In this document: positions 56,173 to 64,000 of the stretch, piece after piece
Layout: the number at the start of each line of letters is the position of its first letter
Position numbering within the stretch: the stretch's first letter is position 1
DNA from: an uncultured Corynebacterium sp.
GTDB lineage: Bacteria; Actinomycetota; Actinomycetes; Mycobacteriales; Mycobacteriaceae
Assembly: GCF_946222985.1 (NCBI RefSeq)
Contig: NZ_CAMIFY010000005.1
Location: 16,581 to 80,580, forward strand
Direction of reading: 5' to 3'
Length of the DNA: 64,000 nt
Program-made: the position numbers and the translations under genes
The notes under the pieces: generated by a model
Seen by the model: the letters and a program-made list of their open reading frames with translations, nothing else
What the model was told of the DNA's origin: nothing
Database searches by the model: none

Positions 56173-57234
56173 TCAGCGGGCGGTGGCCTCGCGGACCTCG
56201 CCGACGAGCTCCTCGAGGACGTCCTCGAAGGCGATGATGCCCGCGTAGGAGTGGCCGTCGTTGGCTTCGGCCTGCTCGGCGGTCCGCTCGACCAGGGCGA
56301 AGTGCGTCTGATCGCGCTGCATGGCGCGCATGACGGTCTGCAGCTTTTCATCGGCGCGCACGTGCGAGGGATTGCGGATCATCGTCGACGGAACGGGTTC
56401 GTCGCGAACCTCCGGCGGCAGGCTCAGCACGTCCTTGGTGTGGACGTAGCCGATGAAGATGTCGTCGGAAAGCACCGGGTAGCGGGAGAAGCCAGTATCG
56501 GCGCACAGCGCCTCGAGCTGCGCGGGAGTGACCTCCCGGGAAACGGTCACCAGGGAATCCGGTGCGAGGGTGACGTCGGCCGCGGTGAGGCGCTCGAAGG
56601 ACAGGGCGCCCTGGAGGAGGTGGATCTCGTCGTCGTCGAGCAGGCCCTGGCGGCCCGATTCGGCGACGAAGTCCTGCACCTGCGCGGAGGTGAAGGTGGA
56701 GTCGACCTCGTCCTTCGGCGTCGCCTTGAACATCTTGCGCACCAGGAAGTTCGCCGTGGAGTTCATCAGCTTGATGAACGGTCGCATGACCACCACGAAC
56801 ACGTGCAGCGGCACCGCGATGATCACGGCGGTCGCCGGCGGCCGGGCGATGGCGATGTTCTTCGGCACCATCTCGCCGAGCACCATGTGCAGGAAGGTCA
56901 CGAACAGCAGCGCGATGACCAGGGCGATCGGGTGGACCAGCGATTCCGGAACGCCCCAGGAGATGAAGGGGCCCTCCAGCAGGGACGCGATGGCCGGTTC
57001 GCCGACGGAACCGATGATCAGCGAGCAGGCGGTGATGCCCAGCTGGGTGGCCGCGAGCTGCACCGAGACGTCCTCGATGCCGCGCAGCGCGTACTTGGCG
57101 CCGGACCGGCCGGCCAGGGCCATGGGTTCGACCTGATCGCGGCGCGCCGAAACCATGGCGAACTCCGCGGCGACGAAAAAGGCGTTGAGGGCCAGCATGG
57201 CCACCAGGACGATGATTGCCACTGAGGTGCTCAT
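56173..57234 (-). CDS. CNNM/CorC-type DUF21-CBS membrane protein (short, second pair)
   Basis: The 353-residue protein has a DUF21 domain (about 1-190; LGITACSLIIGSVGEPAIASLLEG, LGEMVPKNIAIA) and a CBS pair (about 205-345), and lacks the CorC/HlyC C-terminal domain. It is very similar in layout and wording to the short partner at 27156-28376 (for example LEGPF/LEEPF, HPIAL/HPISF, FSRYPV/FSRFPV). It directly follows its long partner: the stop and start codons are adjacent. It is presumed to take part in divalent-cation transport. Confidence 0.87.
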   Translation of the reverse strand: MSTSVAIIVLVAMLALNAFFVAAEFAMVSARRDQVEPMALAGRSGAKYALRGIEDVSVQLAATQLGITACSLIIGSVGEPAIASLLEGPFISWGVPESLVHPIALVIALLFVTFLHMVLGEMVPKNIAIARPPATAVIIAVPLHVFVVVMRPFIKLMNSTANFLVRKMFKATPKDEVDSTFTSAQVQDFVAESGRQGLLDDDEIHLLQGALSFERLTAADVTLAPDSLVTVSREVTPAQLEALCADTGFSRYPVLSDDIFIGYVHTKDVLSLPPEVRDEPVPSTMIRNPSHVRADEKLQTVMRAMQRDQTHFALVERTAEQAEANDGHSYAGIIAFEDVLEELVGEVREATAR

Positions 57235-58746
57235 TTAGGCGTTGTCCTTTCGATCGTCGGAGGTGGCGGGGGAGTCGGCGTCGCGGGAATCGGGGCCGGG
57301 GGAGTCCGACCGTTCGTCGGCCGGCGCGATGATCGAGTCACGGCCGACGGCGCGGGCGCTGCCGGCGGGGATCTCGTCCTCGTCGGGCACGGCGTCGTCG
57401 GAAAGGGACACGTAGACGCGGACCCGGCCGATGCGGCGACCGGCCATGCGCTGCACGCGCAGTTCGACGTCGGCCTGCGTGGGCAGGTCGTCTTCGTCGC
57501 GGTGCTGGTGGTCGAGCGCCTTGACGCGGACGACGTCGCCGACGTGCGGCATGCGGTCGAGCATTTCGGTGATCAGGCCGCCGATGGTGTCGGATTCCTC
57601 GCCCTCGGGGATGTCGAGCTCGATGATGTCGCCGAGCTCGTCGGGGCGCATCAGGCCGGAGATGAGGATCGTGGAGGCGTCGACGCGATGGTGATCGCGC
57701 GATTCCTCGTCCTGCTCGTCGTCGATCTCGCCGACGATTTCCTCGACGAGGTCCTCGAGCGTGACGATGCCGGCGGTGCCGCCGTACTCGTCGACGACCA
57801 CGGCGAACTGGGAGGGGTTCTCGCGCAACTCGCGCATGAGCGGGTCGAGCGTCATCGACTCGGAGACCACGTGCACCGGCTCGGCCAGCGACGCCGCCGG
57901 GGTGGTGGCGCGCTGGTCGAACGGCACGGTCAGCAGGCGGTTGTAGTGGATGACGCCGGTGATGTCGTCGACGTTGTCGGAGTAGACGGGGAAGCGGGCG
58001 TGGCCGGTTTCGGCGACGGCGGCCAGCGCCTCGGCGACGGTTTCGTCCTCGAAGAAGCGCACCCGGGGGCGCGGGGTCATCACGTCGGCGGCGGTGCGGT
58101 CGCCGAATTCGATGGAGCGGGCGACGAGCTCGGCGGTCGAGTCGACCAGCGTGCCCTCGTCGCCGGACCGGGAGACCACGGCGAGGAGTTCTTCGGCGGT
58201 GCGGGCGGAGGCGACTTCTTCTTCGGGCGTGAAGCCGAGCCAGCGCAGAATCTTGTTGGCCGCGCCGTTGAGGATCTTGACCAGCCAGCCGAGCAGGAAC
58301 ATGAAGATGTTCTGCGGCCGGACCACGAGGTCGGCGACGCGCATGGGCTGGGCGATGGCCCAGTTCTTCGGCACGAGTTCGCCGAAGACCATCTGCGTGA
58401 AGGTGACCACGATGAACGCGCCGGTGGTGGAGATGGCCGTGATCACGCCCTGGTTCAAGCCGGTCAGGCCGAGGCCTTCGCGGAAGAGCACGCCGACCGA
58501 CGGTCCGGTGAGGAAGCCGGCGATCAGGCTGCTCAGCGTGATGCCGAGCTGCGCGCCCGACAGGTTGGTCGAGGTCCTGGTCAGGGCCTTGTCGACGAGT
58601 TCGGCGGATTTGTCGCCCTGGTCGATCCGGCGCCTGACGTCATTGCGGTTGACGGTCAGGTAAGAGAACTCGACGGCCACGAACAGCGCGTTGGCGAGGA
58701 TGAGCAGGATCAGGACGATCAGCAGTATTGCCGCGGACCAGATCAT
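57235..58746 (-). CDS. CNNM/CorC-type DUF21-CBS-CorC membrane protein (long, second pair)
   Basis: The 503-residue protein has the full architecture: DUF21 membrane domain (LSGAQLGITLSSLIAGFLTGP, FGELVPKNWAIA), CBS pair (MTPRPRVRFFED, DEYGGTAGIVTLEDLVEEIVGE), CorC/HlyC domain (about 360-445) and an acidic, disordered tail. The ATG overlaps the stop of a 46-codon upstream ORF (ATGA), so translation is likely coupled to it. Together with the short partner it repeats the operon at 27156-29758, suggesting two paralogous two-component cation transporters. Confidence 0.88.
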   Translation of the reverse strand: MIWSAAILLIVLILLILANALFVAVEFSYLTVNRNDVRRRIDQGDKSAELVDKALTRTSTNLSGAQLGITLSSLIAGFLTGPSVGVLFREGLGLTGLNQGVITAISTTGAFIVVTFTQMVFGELVPKNWAIAQPMRVADLVVRPQNIFMFLLGWLVKILNGAANKILRWLGFTPEEEVASARTAEELLAVVSRSGDEGTLVDSTAELVARSIEFGDRTAADVMTPRPRVRFFEDETVAEALAAVAETGHARFPVYSDNVDDITGVIHYNRLLTVPFDQRATTPAASLAEPVHVVSESMTLDPLMRELRENPSQFAVVVDEYGGTAGIVTLEDLVEEIVGEIDDEQDEESRDHHRVDASTILISGLMRPDELGDIIELDIPEGEESDTIGGLITEMLDRMPHVGDVVRVKALDHQHRDEDDLPTQADVELRVQRMAGRRIGRVRVYVSLSDDAVPDEDEIPAGSARAVGRDSIIAPADERSDSPGPDSRDADSPATSDDRKDNA

Positions 58747-58883
58747 CGACGCTCACCCCCCGCGGCGCCGATCGGAGATTCCGTCGCTGAGACGGAATCG
58801 GGACTTCGGGAGGGCTCGGCCGCGGCGGAGTCGTCGGACGACTCCGCGGGGACCTGCTGCATATTGGAATCCTCGGAAGGCAT
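58743..58883 (-). CDS. 46-codon leaderless ORF coupled to CNNM gene
   Basis: A small frame starts with MPSEDSNMQQVPAESSDD and ends RRstop, with the stop overlapping the CNNM start codon by ATGA. The peptide is rich in Ser, Glu, Asp and Ala, without a hydrophobic segment. A TAAAAT -10 box ends 6 bp before its ATG, so the mRNA would begin at this start codon. The CNNM gene has no ribosome binding site of its own that I can see, so translation of this ORF probably delivers ribosomes to it. It may be a functional microprotein or only a leader. Confidence 0.55.
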   Translation of the reverse strand: MPSEDSNMQQVPAESSDDSAAAEPSRSPDSVSATESPIGAAGGERR

Positions 58884-58889
58884 GGGCCG

Positions 58890-58895
58890 ATTTTA
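58890..58895 (-). promoter_or_regulatory. -10 box (TAAAAT) of small ORF/CNNM operon
   Basis: TAAAAT is the best -10 match among the leaderless promoters of the window and ends 6 bp before the small ORF. Confidence 0.6.
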
Positions 58896-59015
58896 TAGGC
58901 CGCGGCGGCACTTCGCGTAGTTGGGGGAGGGTGTTTCCCCGTGGGCGTACAGGGGCGCCGCAGTCGGGTCCCCGGGTTCGGTTGCTTTGCGACGCTCCCG
59001 TCGCCGCCGAGTCGG

Positions 59016-60095
59016 TCAGTCCCGGGGCAATCGGATGGTTCCGGTGAGGTACCGCACCGCGTGGCCGGAGATGCGGATGCGCTCGCCGGCGGCGTCGAGG
59101 TACAGGGTGCCGCCGCGTGCGGACGCCTGGTGGGCGGTCAACGAGTCGCGCCCGAGCTTGTCGAACCAGTAGGGGCCCAGCACGCAGTGGGCGGAGCCGG
59201 TGACCGGGTCCTCGTCGATGCCGATGCCGGGCGCGAAGTAGCGGGAGACGACGTCGAAGCCGGATGCGGTGGATTCGGCGTCGCCCGTGGCGTCGGCGGT
59301 GACGATGATGCCGTGCGGCGCGATGCGGACGACGGCGGCGAAGTCGGGGGAGAGACCCCGCACGACGTCGGGCGAATCGACGACGACCATCACCTTGGTC
59401 CGCCCGGCCCGCAGATCGACGATCCTCGCCGAATCGAGTCCGAGCGCTTCGGCGAGGCGCACCGTCAGCCGTCCCGCCGCGACGACGGGATCGGTGACCA
59501 GGTCGCCGCCGAGATCGGAACGCTGACCGGCGCCCGAGGCCATCTCCGAGCGGACGTCGTCGGAGATCGCCTCCGTGTCGGCGTCGATGGGCGACGGGGC
59601 GTCGGCGGGAAAGTCCAGGGTGAACAGATCCGGTGAGTCCGTGCCGCGGGTGCGCGCCACCCCGAGCCACCCGGACCGGGTCCAGAATTGGATGCGGTCG
59701 GGCGTGGCGTTCGCATCGTCGTCAAGCACGTCGTCGCCGTCGCACGCGCCGAAGTCCTGGCAACCGGCGTCGGCGGCCGAGAACAGGTGCGCGGCGGAGG
59801 CGAGGGTGGCGTGGCCGCACAGGTCGATCTCGACGGCCGGGGTGAACCACCGCAGATGATGGGCGGGCGCGTCGGAGGGCGCCGACGGGGCGTCGGCGGG
59901 AATGCGGCCGACGAGGAACGCGGTTTCGGACAGGTTGTTCTCCGCCGCGATGGCCTGCAGCGTCACATCCGACGGCCACTCGCACAGACTCACGACGGCG
60001 GCCGGATTGCCGCCGAAGACGCGGTCGGTGAACGCGTCGATCTGCGCGAGCTCGAGGTCGAGATGCCGGTGTCGACGATCCTTCTCTTCCTTCAT
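59016..60095 (-). CDS. PhzF-family isomerase-like protein
   Basis: The 359-residue protein has the two-domain PhzF/diaminopimelate-epimerase-like fold. Conserved segments are IDAFTDRVFGGNPAAVV at the start, the catalytic glutamate in NNLSETAF, RWFTPAVEIDLCGHATLASA, and the second-half ASGFDVVSRYFAPGIGIDEDPVTGSAHC. PhzF itself isomerises a phenazine precursor, but most homologues outside phenazine producers have unknown substrates; no phenazine genes are nearby. Length is somewhat above the family norm (280-300) because of acidic insertions. A TAGCCT box 6 bp before the ATG suggests a leaderless mRNA. Confidence 0.87.
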   Translation of the reverse strand: MKEEKDRRHRHLDLELAQIDAFTDRVFGGNPAAVVSLCEWPSDVTLQAIAAENNLSETAFLVGRIPADAPSAPSDAPAHHLRWFTPAVEIDLCGHATLASAAHLFSAADAGCQDFGACDGDDVLDDDANATPDRIQFWTRSGWLGVARTRGTDSPDLFTLDFPADAPSPIDADTEAISDDVRSEMASGAGQRSDLGGDLVTDPVVAAGRLTVRLAEALGLDSARIVDLRAGRTKVMVVVDSPDVVRGLSPDFAAVVRIAPHGIIVTADATGDAESTASGFDVVSRYFAPGIGIDEDPVTGSAHCVLGPYWFDKLGRDSLTAHQASARGGTLYLDAAGERIRISGHAVRYLTGTIRLPRD

Positions 60096-60101
60096 GGCAC
60101 G

Positions 60102-60107
60102 AGGCTA
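60102..60107 (-). promoter_or_regulatory. -10 box (TAGCCT) of PhzF gene, leaderless
   Basis: TAGCCT ends 6 bp before the PhzF start codon. Confidence 0.5.
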
Positions 60108-60175
60108 GCAGTGGTCGCGGATCGGCCGTTTCGAGCAGACGGGAACCGAATGCCGTCCGCGTTCGACTACTGATC

Positions 60176-61597
60176 ATGACATCCACTGACACCAAGAACA
60201 TAAGTACATTACCAGTGCATGATTCGGCGCACGGGAACGGCAACTCCGGTGTGCGGCGACTGCTGCTGCGCCTGCATTTCTTCGCCGGCATCGTGTGCGC
60301 GCCGCTGATCCTCATCGCCGCGGTCACCGGCCTGGCCTACGCCTTCTCGCCGACGATGGAGAACCTCGTCTACCGCGACGCTCTGACGGCCACGGCGACG
60401 GGGGAGACCAGGCCCGTCGACGAGATCGTCGACGTCGCGCGCCAGCGGCACCCGGACCTGCGGCTCGCGGGAGTGCGTCTCGACGAGCCGGGCAAGACCG
60501 TGCGAGTGCTTTTCGACGATCCCGATCTGCCCGACAAGAACCTGCGCGCCGTGTTCGTCGATCCGCGCTCCGGCGAGGTCACCGGCGACATGGCGCAGTA
60601 CGGAAGCTCCAACGCCCTGCCGTTGCGGCAGTGGATCTCGCAGGGACATCGCACGGCGTGGCTGGGGGAGCCCGGCCGGATCTACGCCGAACTGGCGGCG
60701 TCGTGGCTCGGAGTGCTCGCCGTCGGGGGCGTGATCCTGTGGTGGCGGCGCAACCGGGCGCGGCGCACGCCGGGGCAGACCGTCGCGGCGATGCTGCGCG
60801 GCACTGTCCGTGGATCCCGCGGGCGGGCCCGCACATTGCGCCTGCACGGCGTGACGGGCACGGTCATCGCCGCGGGCATGGTGTTCCTGACGTTCACCGG
60901 TCTGACCTGGTCGCTGGTGGCCGGCGAAAACATCGGGGAGCTGCGCGCGGCGTTGAATTGGTCGACGCCCAAGGTCTCGACGGACGTCGGTGCCACCGGG
61001 GCGACCGGCGCGGCCGGGGCGGGGAGTGGCGCCGGCGGGGCGCTTCCGGACCCTGCGACGCAGGTCAACCGGGTGGCGGCCACGGCCGACCGGGCGCTGC
61101 AACGGCCGCTGACGCTGACGGTCCCGAAGGAGGGCGGTCCGGCTTGGACGGCCGCTGAGAACCGTGCCCCGTACCGTCTGGAGAACGACGCCGTGGCGAT
61201 CAACGGGGCCACGGGCGACGTCGTCGATCGCTTGGCCTTCGACGATTGGCCGTTGGCCGCGAAGGCCACGGCGTGGTTGATTCAGCTGCACATGGGCACG
61301 CTGTTCGGCCTGCCGAACCAGATCGTCCTGGGGGCGTTGGCCGTGGCGATCATCGCGATGATCGTTCTCGGCTACCGAATGTGGTGGCGGCGGCGACCGA
61401 TGGGTGAGAGCGGACCGCGGTTGGCGCTGGCGCCCGCGCGGCCCAGGCGCGTGGCGATGGATCGCCGCCTCGGCGTCTTGGTCGCGTGTCTGGTCGCATA
61501 CGCCCTGGTCGCGCCGTTGTTCGGGATCACGTGCCTGGCGTTCGTCGTCGGCAGCGTCGCCTGGGACCGGTGGGGCGCCGATCAGTTCGGCAGGTAA
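60176..61597 (+). CDS. PepSY-associated transmembrane protein
   Basis: The 473-residue protein has four or more membrane helices: about 28-55 with a conserved LHFFAGIVCAPLILIAAVTGLAYAF, near 170-190, near 225-245, near 355-385, and a terminal pair. PepSY-like extracytoplasmic domains lie between helices 1 and 2 and between 3 and 4. Proteins of this type often sit near siderophore or heme uptake genes and may act as ferric reductases; none of those genes is adjacent here, and no DtxR box was recognised. An Ala/Gly-rich low-complexity loop lies near 275-300. It is divergent from the PhzF gene. Confidence 0.82.
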   Translation: MTSTDTKNISTLPVHDSAHGNGNSGVRRLLLRLHFFAGIVCAPLILIAAVTGLAYAFSPTMENLVYRDALTATATGETRPVDEIVDVARQRHPDLRLAGVRLDEPGKTVRVLFDDPDLPDKNLRAVFVDPRSGEVTGDMAQYGSSNALPLRQWISQGHRTAWLGEPGRIYAELAASWLGVLAVGGVILWWRRNRARRTPGQTVAAMLRGTVRGSRGRARTLRLHGVTGTVIAAGMVFLTFTGLTWSLVAGENIGELRAALNWSTPKVSTDVGATGATGAAGAGSGAGGALPDPATQVNRVAATADRALQRPLTLTVPKEGGPAWTAAENRAPYRLENDAVAINGATGDVVDRLAFDDWPLAAKATAWLIQLHMGTLFGLPNQIVLGALAVAIIAMIVLGYRMWWRRRPMGESGPRLALAPARPRRVAMDRRLGVLVACLVAYALVAPLFGITCLAFVVGSVAWDRWGADQFGR

Positions 61598-62076
61598 TCG
61601 TCCTTGAGAGCGGGGTAGTAGTCGGCGTCCCAGTCCATGTCGATGGGACGGCCGTCGAGCGCGGCCTCGAGGCGATCGAGATAGTAATGCCAGCCGGGGC
61701 CGATGTCGGCGGCGGATCCGGGATCGGCCAAGGGCTGCCCGAAATGGAGCACGGTGGCGCTGCCGGCTTCTTCGAGACGGACCTCGAGGCGCCATCCGTC
61801 GCCGGGGCCCGACGTGCGGACCATGAGGATGTCCGGCTTCGTGCACTCGATGATCTCGACGCTGTGAGGCGGCCCGTCGGCTTCTGCGGTCATCGCCAGT
61901 TCGACGGTGCCGGTGTCGGGATCGCCGGACCACGGGCCGATCCACGCCGCGGTGGCGTCGGGATCCGTGAGCGCGCGCCAGACCGCGTCAATGGGATGGG
62001 CGAGCCCGCGTCGGAAACGAAGGATGGTCGCGTCGTCGGAGCGGACTATCTCGCCGACGGGAGTCGTCGCTGTCAT
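61582..62076 (-). CDS. SRPBCC (Activator of Hsp90 ATPase-like) domain protein
   Basis: The roughly 164-residue protein has a START/SRPBCC ligand-binding fold of the AHSA1 type: LRFRRGLAHPIDAVWRALTDPDATAAWIG at the start, then VEIIECTKPDILMV and a C-terminal GPGWHYYLDRLEAAL. Bacterial members bind hydrophobic ligands and are often paired with an ArsR regulator, not seen here. ATG at 62076 opens the domain; an in-frame ATG at 62124 would add 16 residues. It overlaps the end of the PepSY gene on the opposite strand by a few codons. A conspicuous AT-rich palindrome lies upstream. Confidence 0.82.
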   Translation of the reverse strand: MTATTPVGEIVRSDDATILRFRRGLAHPIDAVWRALTDPDATAAWIGPWSGDPDTGTVELAMTAEADGPPHSVEIIECTKPDILMVRTSGPGDGWRLEVRLEEAGSATVLHFGQPLADPGSAADIGPGWHYYLDRLEAALDGRPIDMDWDADYYPALKDDYLPN

Positions 62077-62133
62077 GGGGCCAGTATGCCGGGGATCGCC
62101 GCACGGTGTCGGGGAGGTGACCATGAAGGCAGA

Positions 62134-62159
62134 ATGTCATAATGTATATTATCGGACAT
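62134..62159 (-). promoter_or_regulatory. AT-rich palindromic operator upstream of SRPBCC gene
   Basis: ATAAT and ATTAT face each other across GTAT (62139-62152), flanked by outer arms ATGTC (62134-62138) and GACAT (62155-62159). In this G+C-rich sequence such an AT-rich dyad stands out and resembles a MarR- or ArsR-type operator overlapping a promoter. Confidence 0.5.
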
Positions 62160-62209
62160 CAGGCAAGAGGGGCGCTGCCAGCGTGTGCCTGCGTGCGCCT
62201 GGCACGTGC

Positions 62210-62524
62210 CTACTTGTTGCGGCGCTTGGACTTCTTGGCGCGCTTGGCGGCGTCTCCCGCGGCCGAGTCGCCGGTCGACGAGTCATTCGCGATGTTCGGC
62301 TCGTCCGCGACGTTGGCCGCCGGTCCGTACGGGATGCCGGCGTTCTCCGCCGCGGTGCGCACGGCGATCTCCTCGCGCAGGCGCTTCGTCTGCCAGATCG
62401 TCAGTGCCATCAATCCGACCGTGATCCAGAACAGGAGCCACATCTGTTGCCAGGCGACGAAGATCGCGAAGACGACGAGCAGCGCCATGCGAACCCGGCG
62501 CGCCAAAAGCATCTTCTCGTACAT
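62210..62524 (-). CDS. Small two-helix membrane protein
   Basis: The 104-residue protein starts MYEKMLLARRVRMALL, has two closely spaced hydrophobic segments (about 12-28 and 31-47, with WQQMWLLFWITVGLMAL between), and a cytoplasmic tail ending in a basic KRAKKSKRRNK. GGAG 8 bp before the ATG at 62524 decides the start. I do not recognise a family. A copy of the 11-bp motif (62541-62551) lies just upstream. Confidence 0.65.
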   Translation of the reverse strand: MYEKMLLARRVRMALLVVFAIFVAWQQMWLLFWITVGLMALTIWQTKRLREEIAVRTAAENAGIPYGPAANVADEPNIANDSSTGDSAAGDAAKRAKKSKRRNK

Positions 62525-62592
62525 GTCGTCGTCTCCGTTTCGTCGTAAAGCTTGCTTGGTGCCCCATCGGGAACGTCCGTCGACCATACCCG

Positions 62593-62620
62593 AGTGACGG
62601 TTCAAAACGTCACTGTGACG
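62593..62620. repeat. Overlapping GTGACG/CGTCAC inverted repeats
   Basis: AGTGACG (62593-62599) faces CGTCACT (62608-62614), which is followed at once by GTGACG (62615-62620). On the minus strand the second pair is followed by TTTT, so it may be a weak terminator after the YceI gene or a binding site for the small membrane-protein gene. Confidence 0.4.
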
Positions 62621-62641
62621 AATTGATCGGCTTGTGCCCCG

Positions 62642-63346
62642 CTATTCTCCGTCGGACTTGGCCAACACGAGGCGCAAGTTCAGCTCACCGTTCTCGTCGA
62701 TCGACGCCGCGACGAAATCCGGGGTCCGCACGTTGTAGTCGAGTCGATTGATCGGCAGCGTGCCCGACATCAGCACGTGCTCGCCATGGCGCATGACCTG
62801 AAGCGGCACGACGACGTCATTGGTCACGCCGCGGATGGTCAGACGCCCCGGCACCTGAACGTCGACGGGTTCACCGGAATCCGGGACCATGGACAGGTCC
62901 GTGTCCTCCGAAACCTCGAAGACGGACTCCGGGTACGTGTCGGCGTTGAAGATGGTGTCGCGGACGTTGATGTCGCGCTTGTCGTCGTCGGTGGTCAATG
63001 TCGCCATGTCGACGGCCACGCGGCCCGACCGAAGCACGTCGTCGGAAATGGTGAACCCGCCGGAGACCTCGCGCGTCGACCCGGACGTCGTGCGGGCGCT
63101 GCCCGGCAGCAACTCGTCGAACGTGAAGCCCACCGATGTGCCCGTGCCGGCGCCCGACGGGACGATCTCCCACTCGCCGTCGCGGTCCGTCGTGGCCGGC
63201 TCGACGTTGGACGCGTCGACGCCCTCGGTGTGGACGCCGTCGGACGTGATGACCCGGTAAATCACCGGCCCGACGATGATGATCGCCATGGCGACGACCG
63301 CCACGGCGATCAGCGTCACGACCGCCTTCTTCATTCCCGAATTCAT
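62642..63346 (-). CDS. Membrane-anchored YceI-family protein
   Basis: The 234-residue protein has an N-terminal membrane anchor (about 7-28, VVTLIAVAVVAMAIIIVGPVIY) and an extracytoplasmic YceI lipocalin-like domain (about 55-230), with the typical SGGFTISDDVLRSGRVAVDMATLTTDDDKRD, PESVFEV, GRLTIRGVTNDVVVPL and INRLDYNV. YceI proteins bind isoprenoid quinones or similar lipids in the cell envelope. A TACTAT box 7 bp before the ATG suggests a leaderless mRNA; the frame continues upstream without signals. Confidence 0.88.
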   Translation of the reverse strand: MNSGMKKAVVTLIAVAVVAMAIIIVGPVIYRVITSDGVHTEGVDASNVEPATTDRDGEWEIVPSGAGTGTSVGFTFDELLPGSARTTSGSTREVSGGFTISDDVLRSGRVAVDMATLTTDDDKRDINVRDTIFNADTYPESVFEVSEDTDLSMVPDSGEPVDVQVPGRLTIRGVTNDVVVPLQVMRHGEHVLMSGTLPINRLDYNVRTPDFVAASIDENGELNLRLVLAKSDGE

Positions 63347-63353
63347 ACCCGCG

Positions 63354-63359
63354 ATAGTA
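63354..63359 (-). promoter_or_regulatory. -10 box (TACTAT) of YceI gene, leaderless
   Basis: TACTAT ends 7 bp before the ATG at 63346. Confidence 0.5.
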
Positions 63360-63536
63360 TCCCGTCGAGCGTCCGCGGACCGCATCGGGATGCCGGGTGG
63401 CGGCCGGTTTCCGCCAGGGTCAGCCAAATGTCATAACGCTGCTCTCTGGTGTCGCCCCTGTTGATTCCCTGACGTCTCCCCGATGTCGCCCCGGCGCCGC
63501 CACTGGGCCTTCCCAGCCCCTCAAATACGGCTCTGA

Positions 63537-63872
63537 TCAGCGGAAATGTTCCAACTCCCGGGCCTTGACCACGAGTTCCCGGCACATCGCGGCGACGTCG
63601 TCGGCGTCGGCGCCCTCGTTGACCGCGGTTTCGACGTCTTCCGCGGCGCACCGCAGCTCGAACAACCCGTCGCGCAGGGTCTCGAGCCGCTCCGGGCTCG
63701 GCCCGCCGCCCCGGGCCCCTGCTCCCCCGGCCGAATCGGCCTCGGAGGTCTTGCGGTGCTCGTAGGCCCGCTGCCGGCACGTGTGGTCGCAGTACTTGCG
63801 CCGACGACCGCGCGGCGACAGGGCGATCTCCCTGCCGCACCATTCGCAATGCGCGTTGTCCGTGACGTTCAC
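63537..63872 (-). CDS. Small zinc-ribbon protein
   Basis: The 111-residue protein starts with a likely zinc site: CEWCG then, 16 residues on, RRRKYCDHTCRQRAYEHR, giving CxxC and CxxxC pairs. The rest is a Gly-rich linker and a helical C-terminus. This arrangement is found in short actinobacterial proteins of unknown role, possibly nucleic-acid binding. It is tail-on to the YceI gene with about 190 bp between. Confidence 0.7.
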   Translation of the reverse strand: MNVTDNAHCEWCGREIALSPRGRRRKYCDHTCRQRAYEHRKTSEADSAGGAGARGGGPSPERLETLRDGLFELRCAAEDVETAVNEGADADDVAAMCRELVVKARELEHFR

Positions 63873-63942
63873 ACAGGGATTATCGCACGACGGCCCACCG
63901 CACCCGCCGGGACCTCGATGGCACCGATCGCGCGCCGCCGGT

Positions 63943-63948
63943 TATAAT
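63943..63948 (+). promoter_or_regulatory. -10 box (TATAAT) of a gene beyond the window
   Basis: A consensus TATAAT at 63943-63948 points rightwards. No start codon with a coding frame follows inside the window, so the gene begins after base 64000 and has a leader of at least about 45 bases. Confidence 0.5.
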
Positions 63949-64000
63949 CGAGGGTCAGCGTTTCGGACGTGCCCCGGACACGGTCCCCCGTGCCCGCCGC

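Noticed and set aside
59016..60095. PhzF homologue as sign of phenazine biosynthesis
   Set aside because: No other phenazine genes are nearby, and most PhzF-like proteins in actinobacteria act elsewhere.

Overview
This is a G+C-rich (roughly two-thirds G+C by eye) actinobacterial chromosome segment, almost certainly from Corynebacterium or a close relative. The evidence is an OdhI/GarA FHA protein whose N-terminal ETTSVF motif has its threonines at positions 14 and 15, the SecA2, OdhI, FtsR, bifunctional-nuclease and MerR gene order, a fused cytidylate kinase/Der GTPase, a single-subunit type II NADH dehydrogenase, an LPXTG surface protein, and many start codons placed 6-8 bases after a TANNNT -10 box. 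No rRNA, CRISPR array, insertion sequence or prophage was seen.

Layout. 1-2.7 kb: tail of an HNH endonuclease gene and an AspT-type exchanger. 2.8-10 kb: scpB, a degenerate BioD paralogue, bioA-bioD, rluB and the cmk-der fusion, so biotin genes sit inside a segregation/translation cluster. 10.3-14 kb: PASTA membrane protein, SNF2 helicase, tRNA-Pro(GGG). 14.3-16.6 kb: LPXTG surface protein. 16.9-19.1 kb: mycothiol-type DinB protein, GH25 lysozyme remnant, VOC protein, RraA. 19.3-24.4 kb: secA2, odhI, ftsR, nuclease-domain protein, second MerR. 24.5-29.8 kb: VWA/solute-binding-like protein, putative glycosylase and a first pair of CNNM/DUF21 proteins. 29.8-32.7 kb: DEAD helicase and gnd.

32.8-44.3 kb is the most unusual region: a five-gene, largely translationally coupled operon encoding a MoxR AAA+ ATPase, a DUF5682 protein fused to a VWA domain, a SWIM zinc-finger protein, a DUF4132-like protein and a 1,491-residue protein without a recognisable family. 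It looks like a self-contained MoxR-VWA machine of unknown role, possibly a conflict or quality-control system.

44.5-64 kb: hotdog thioesterase, ABC exporter with an odd insertion, ndh, a divergent CFA-synthase-like methyltransferase, MFS carrier, FAD dehydrogenase, Lrp-type RAM domain, tpx, gltS, a second CNNM pair preceded by a likely leaderless 46-codon ORF, PhzF, a PepSY protein, SRPBCC protein, small membrane protein, anchored YceI protein and a small zinc-finger protein. The window ends just after a + strand promoter whose gene lies outside.

Twelve genes in the window appear to be transcribed as leaderless mRNAs, and an 11-bp motif (GCTTYRCGACG) recurs eleven times, five of them between genes.
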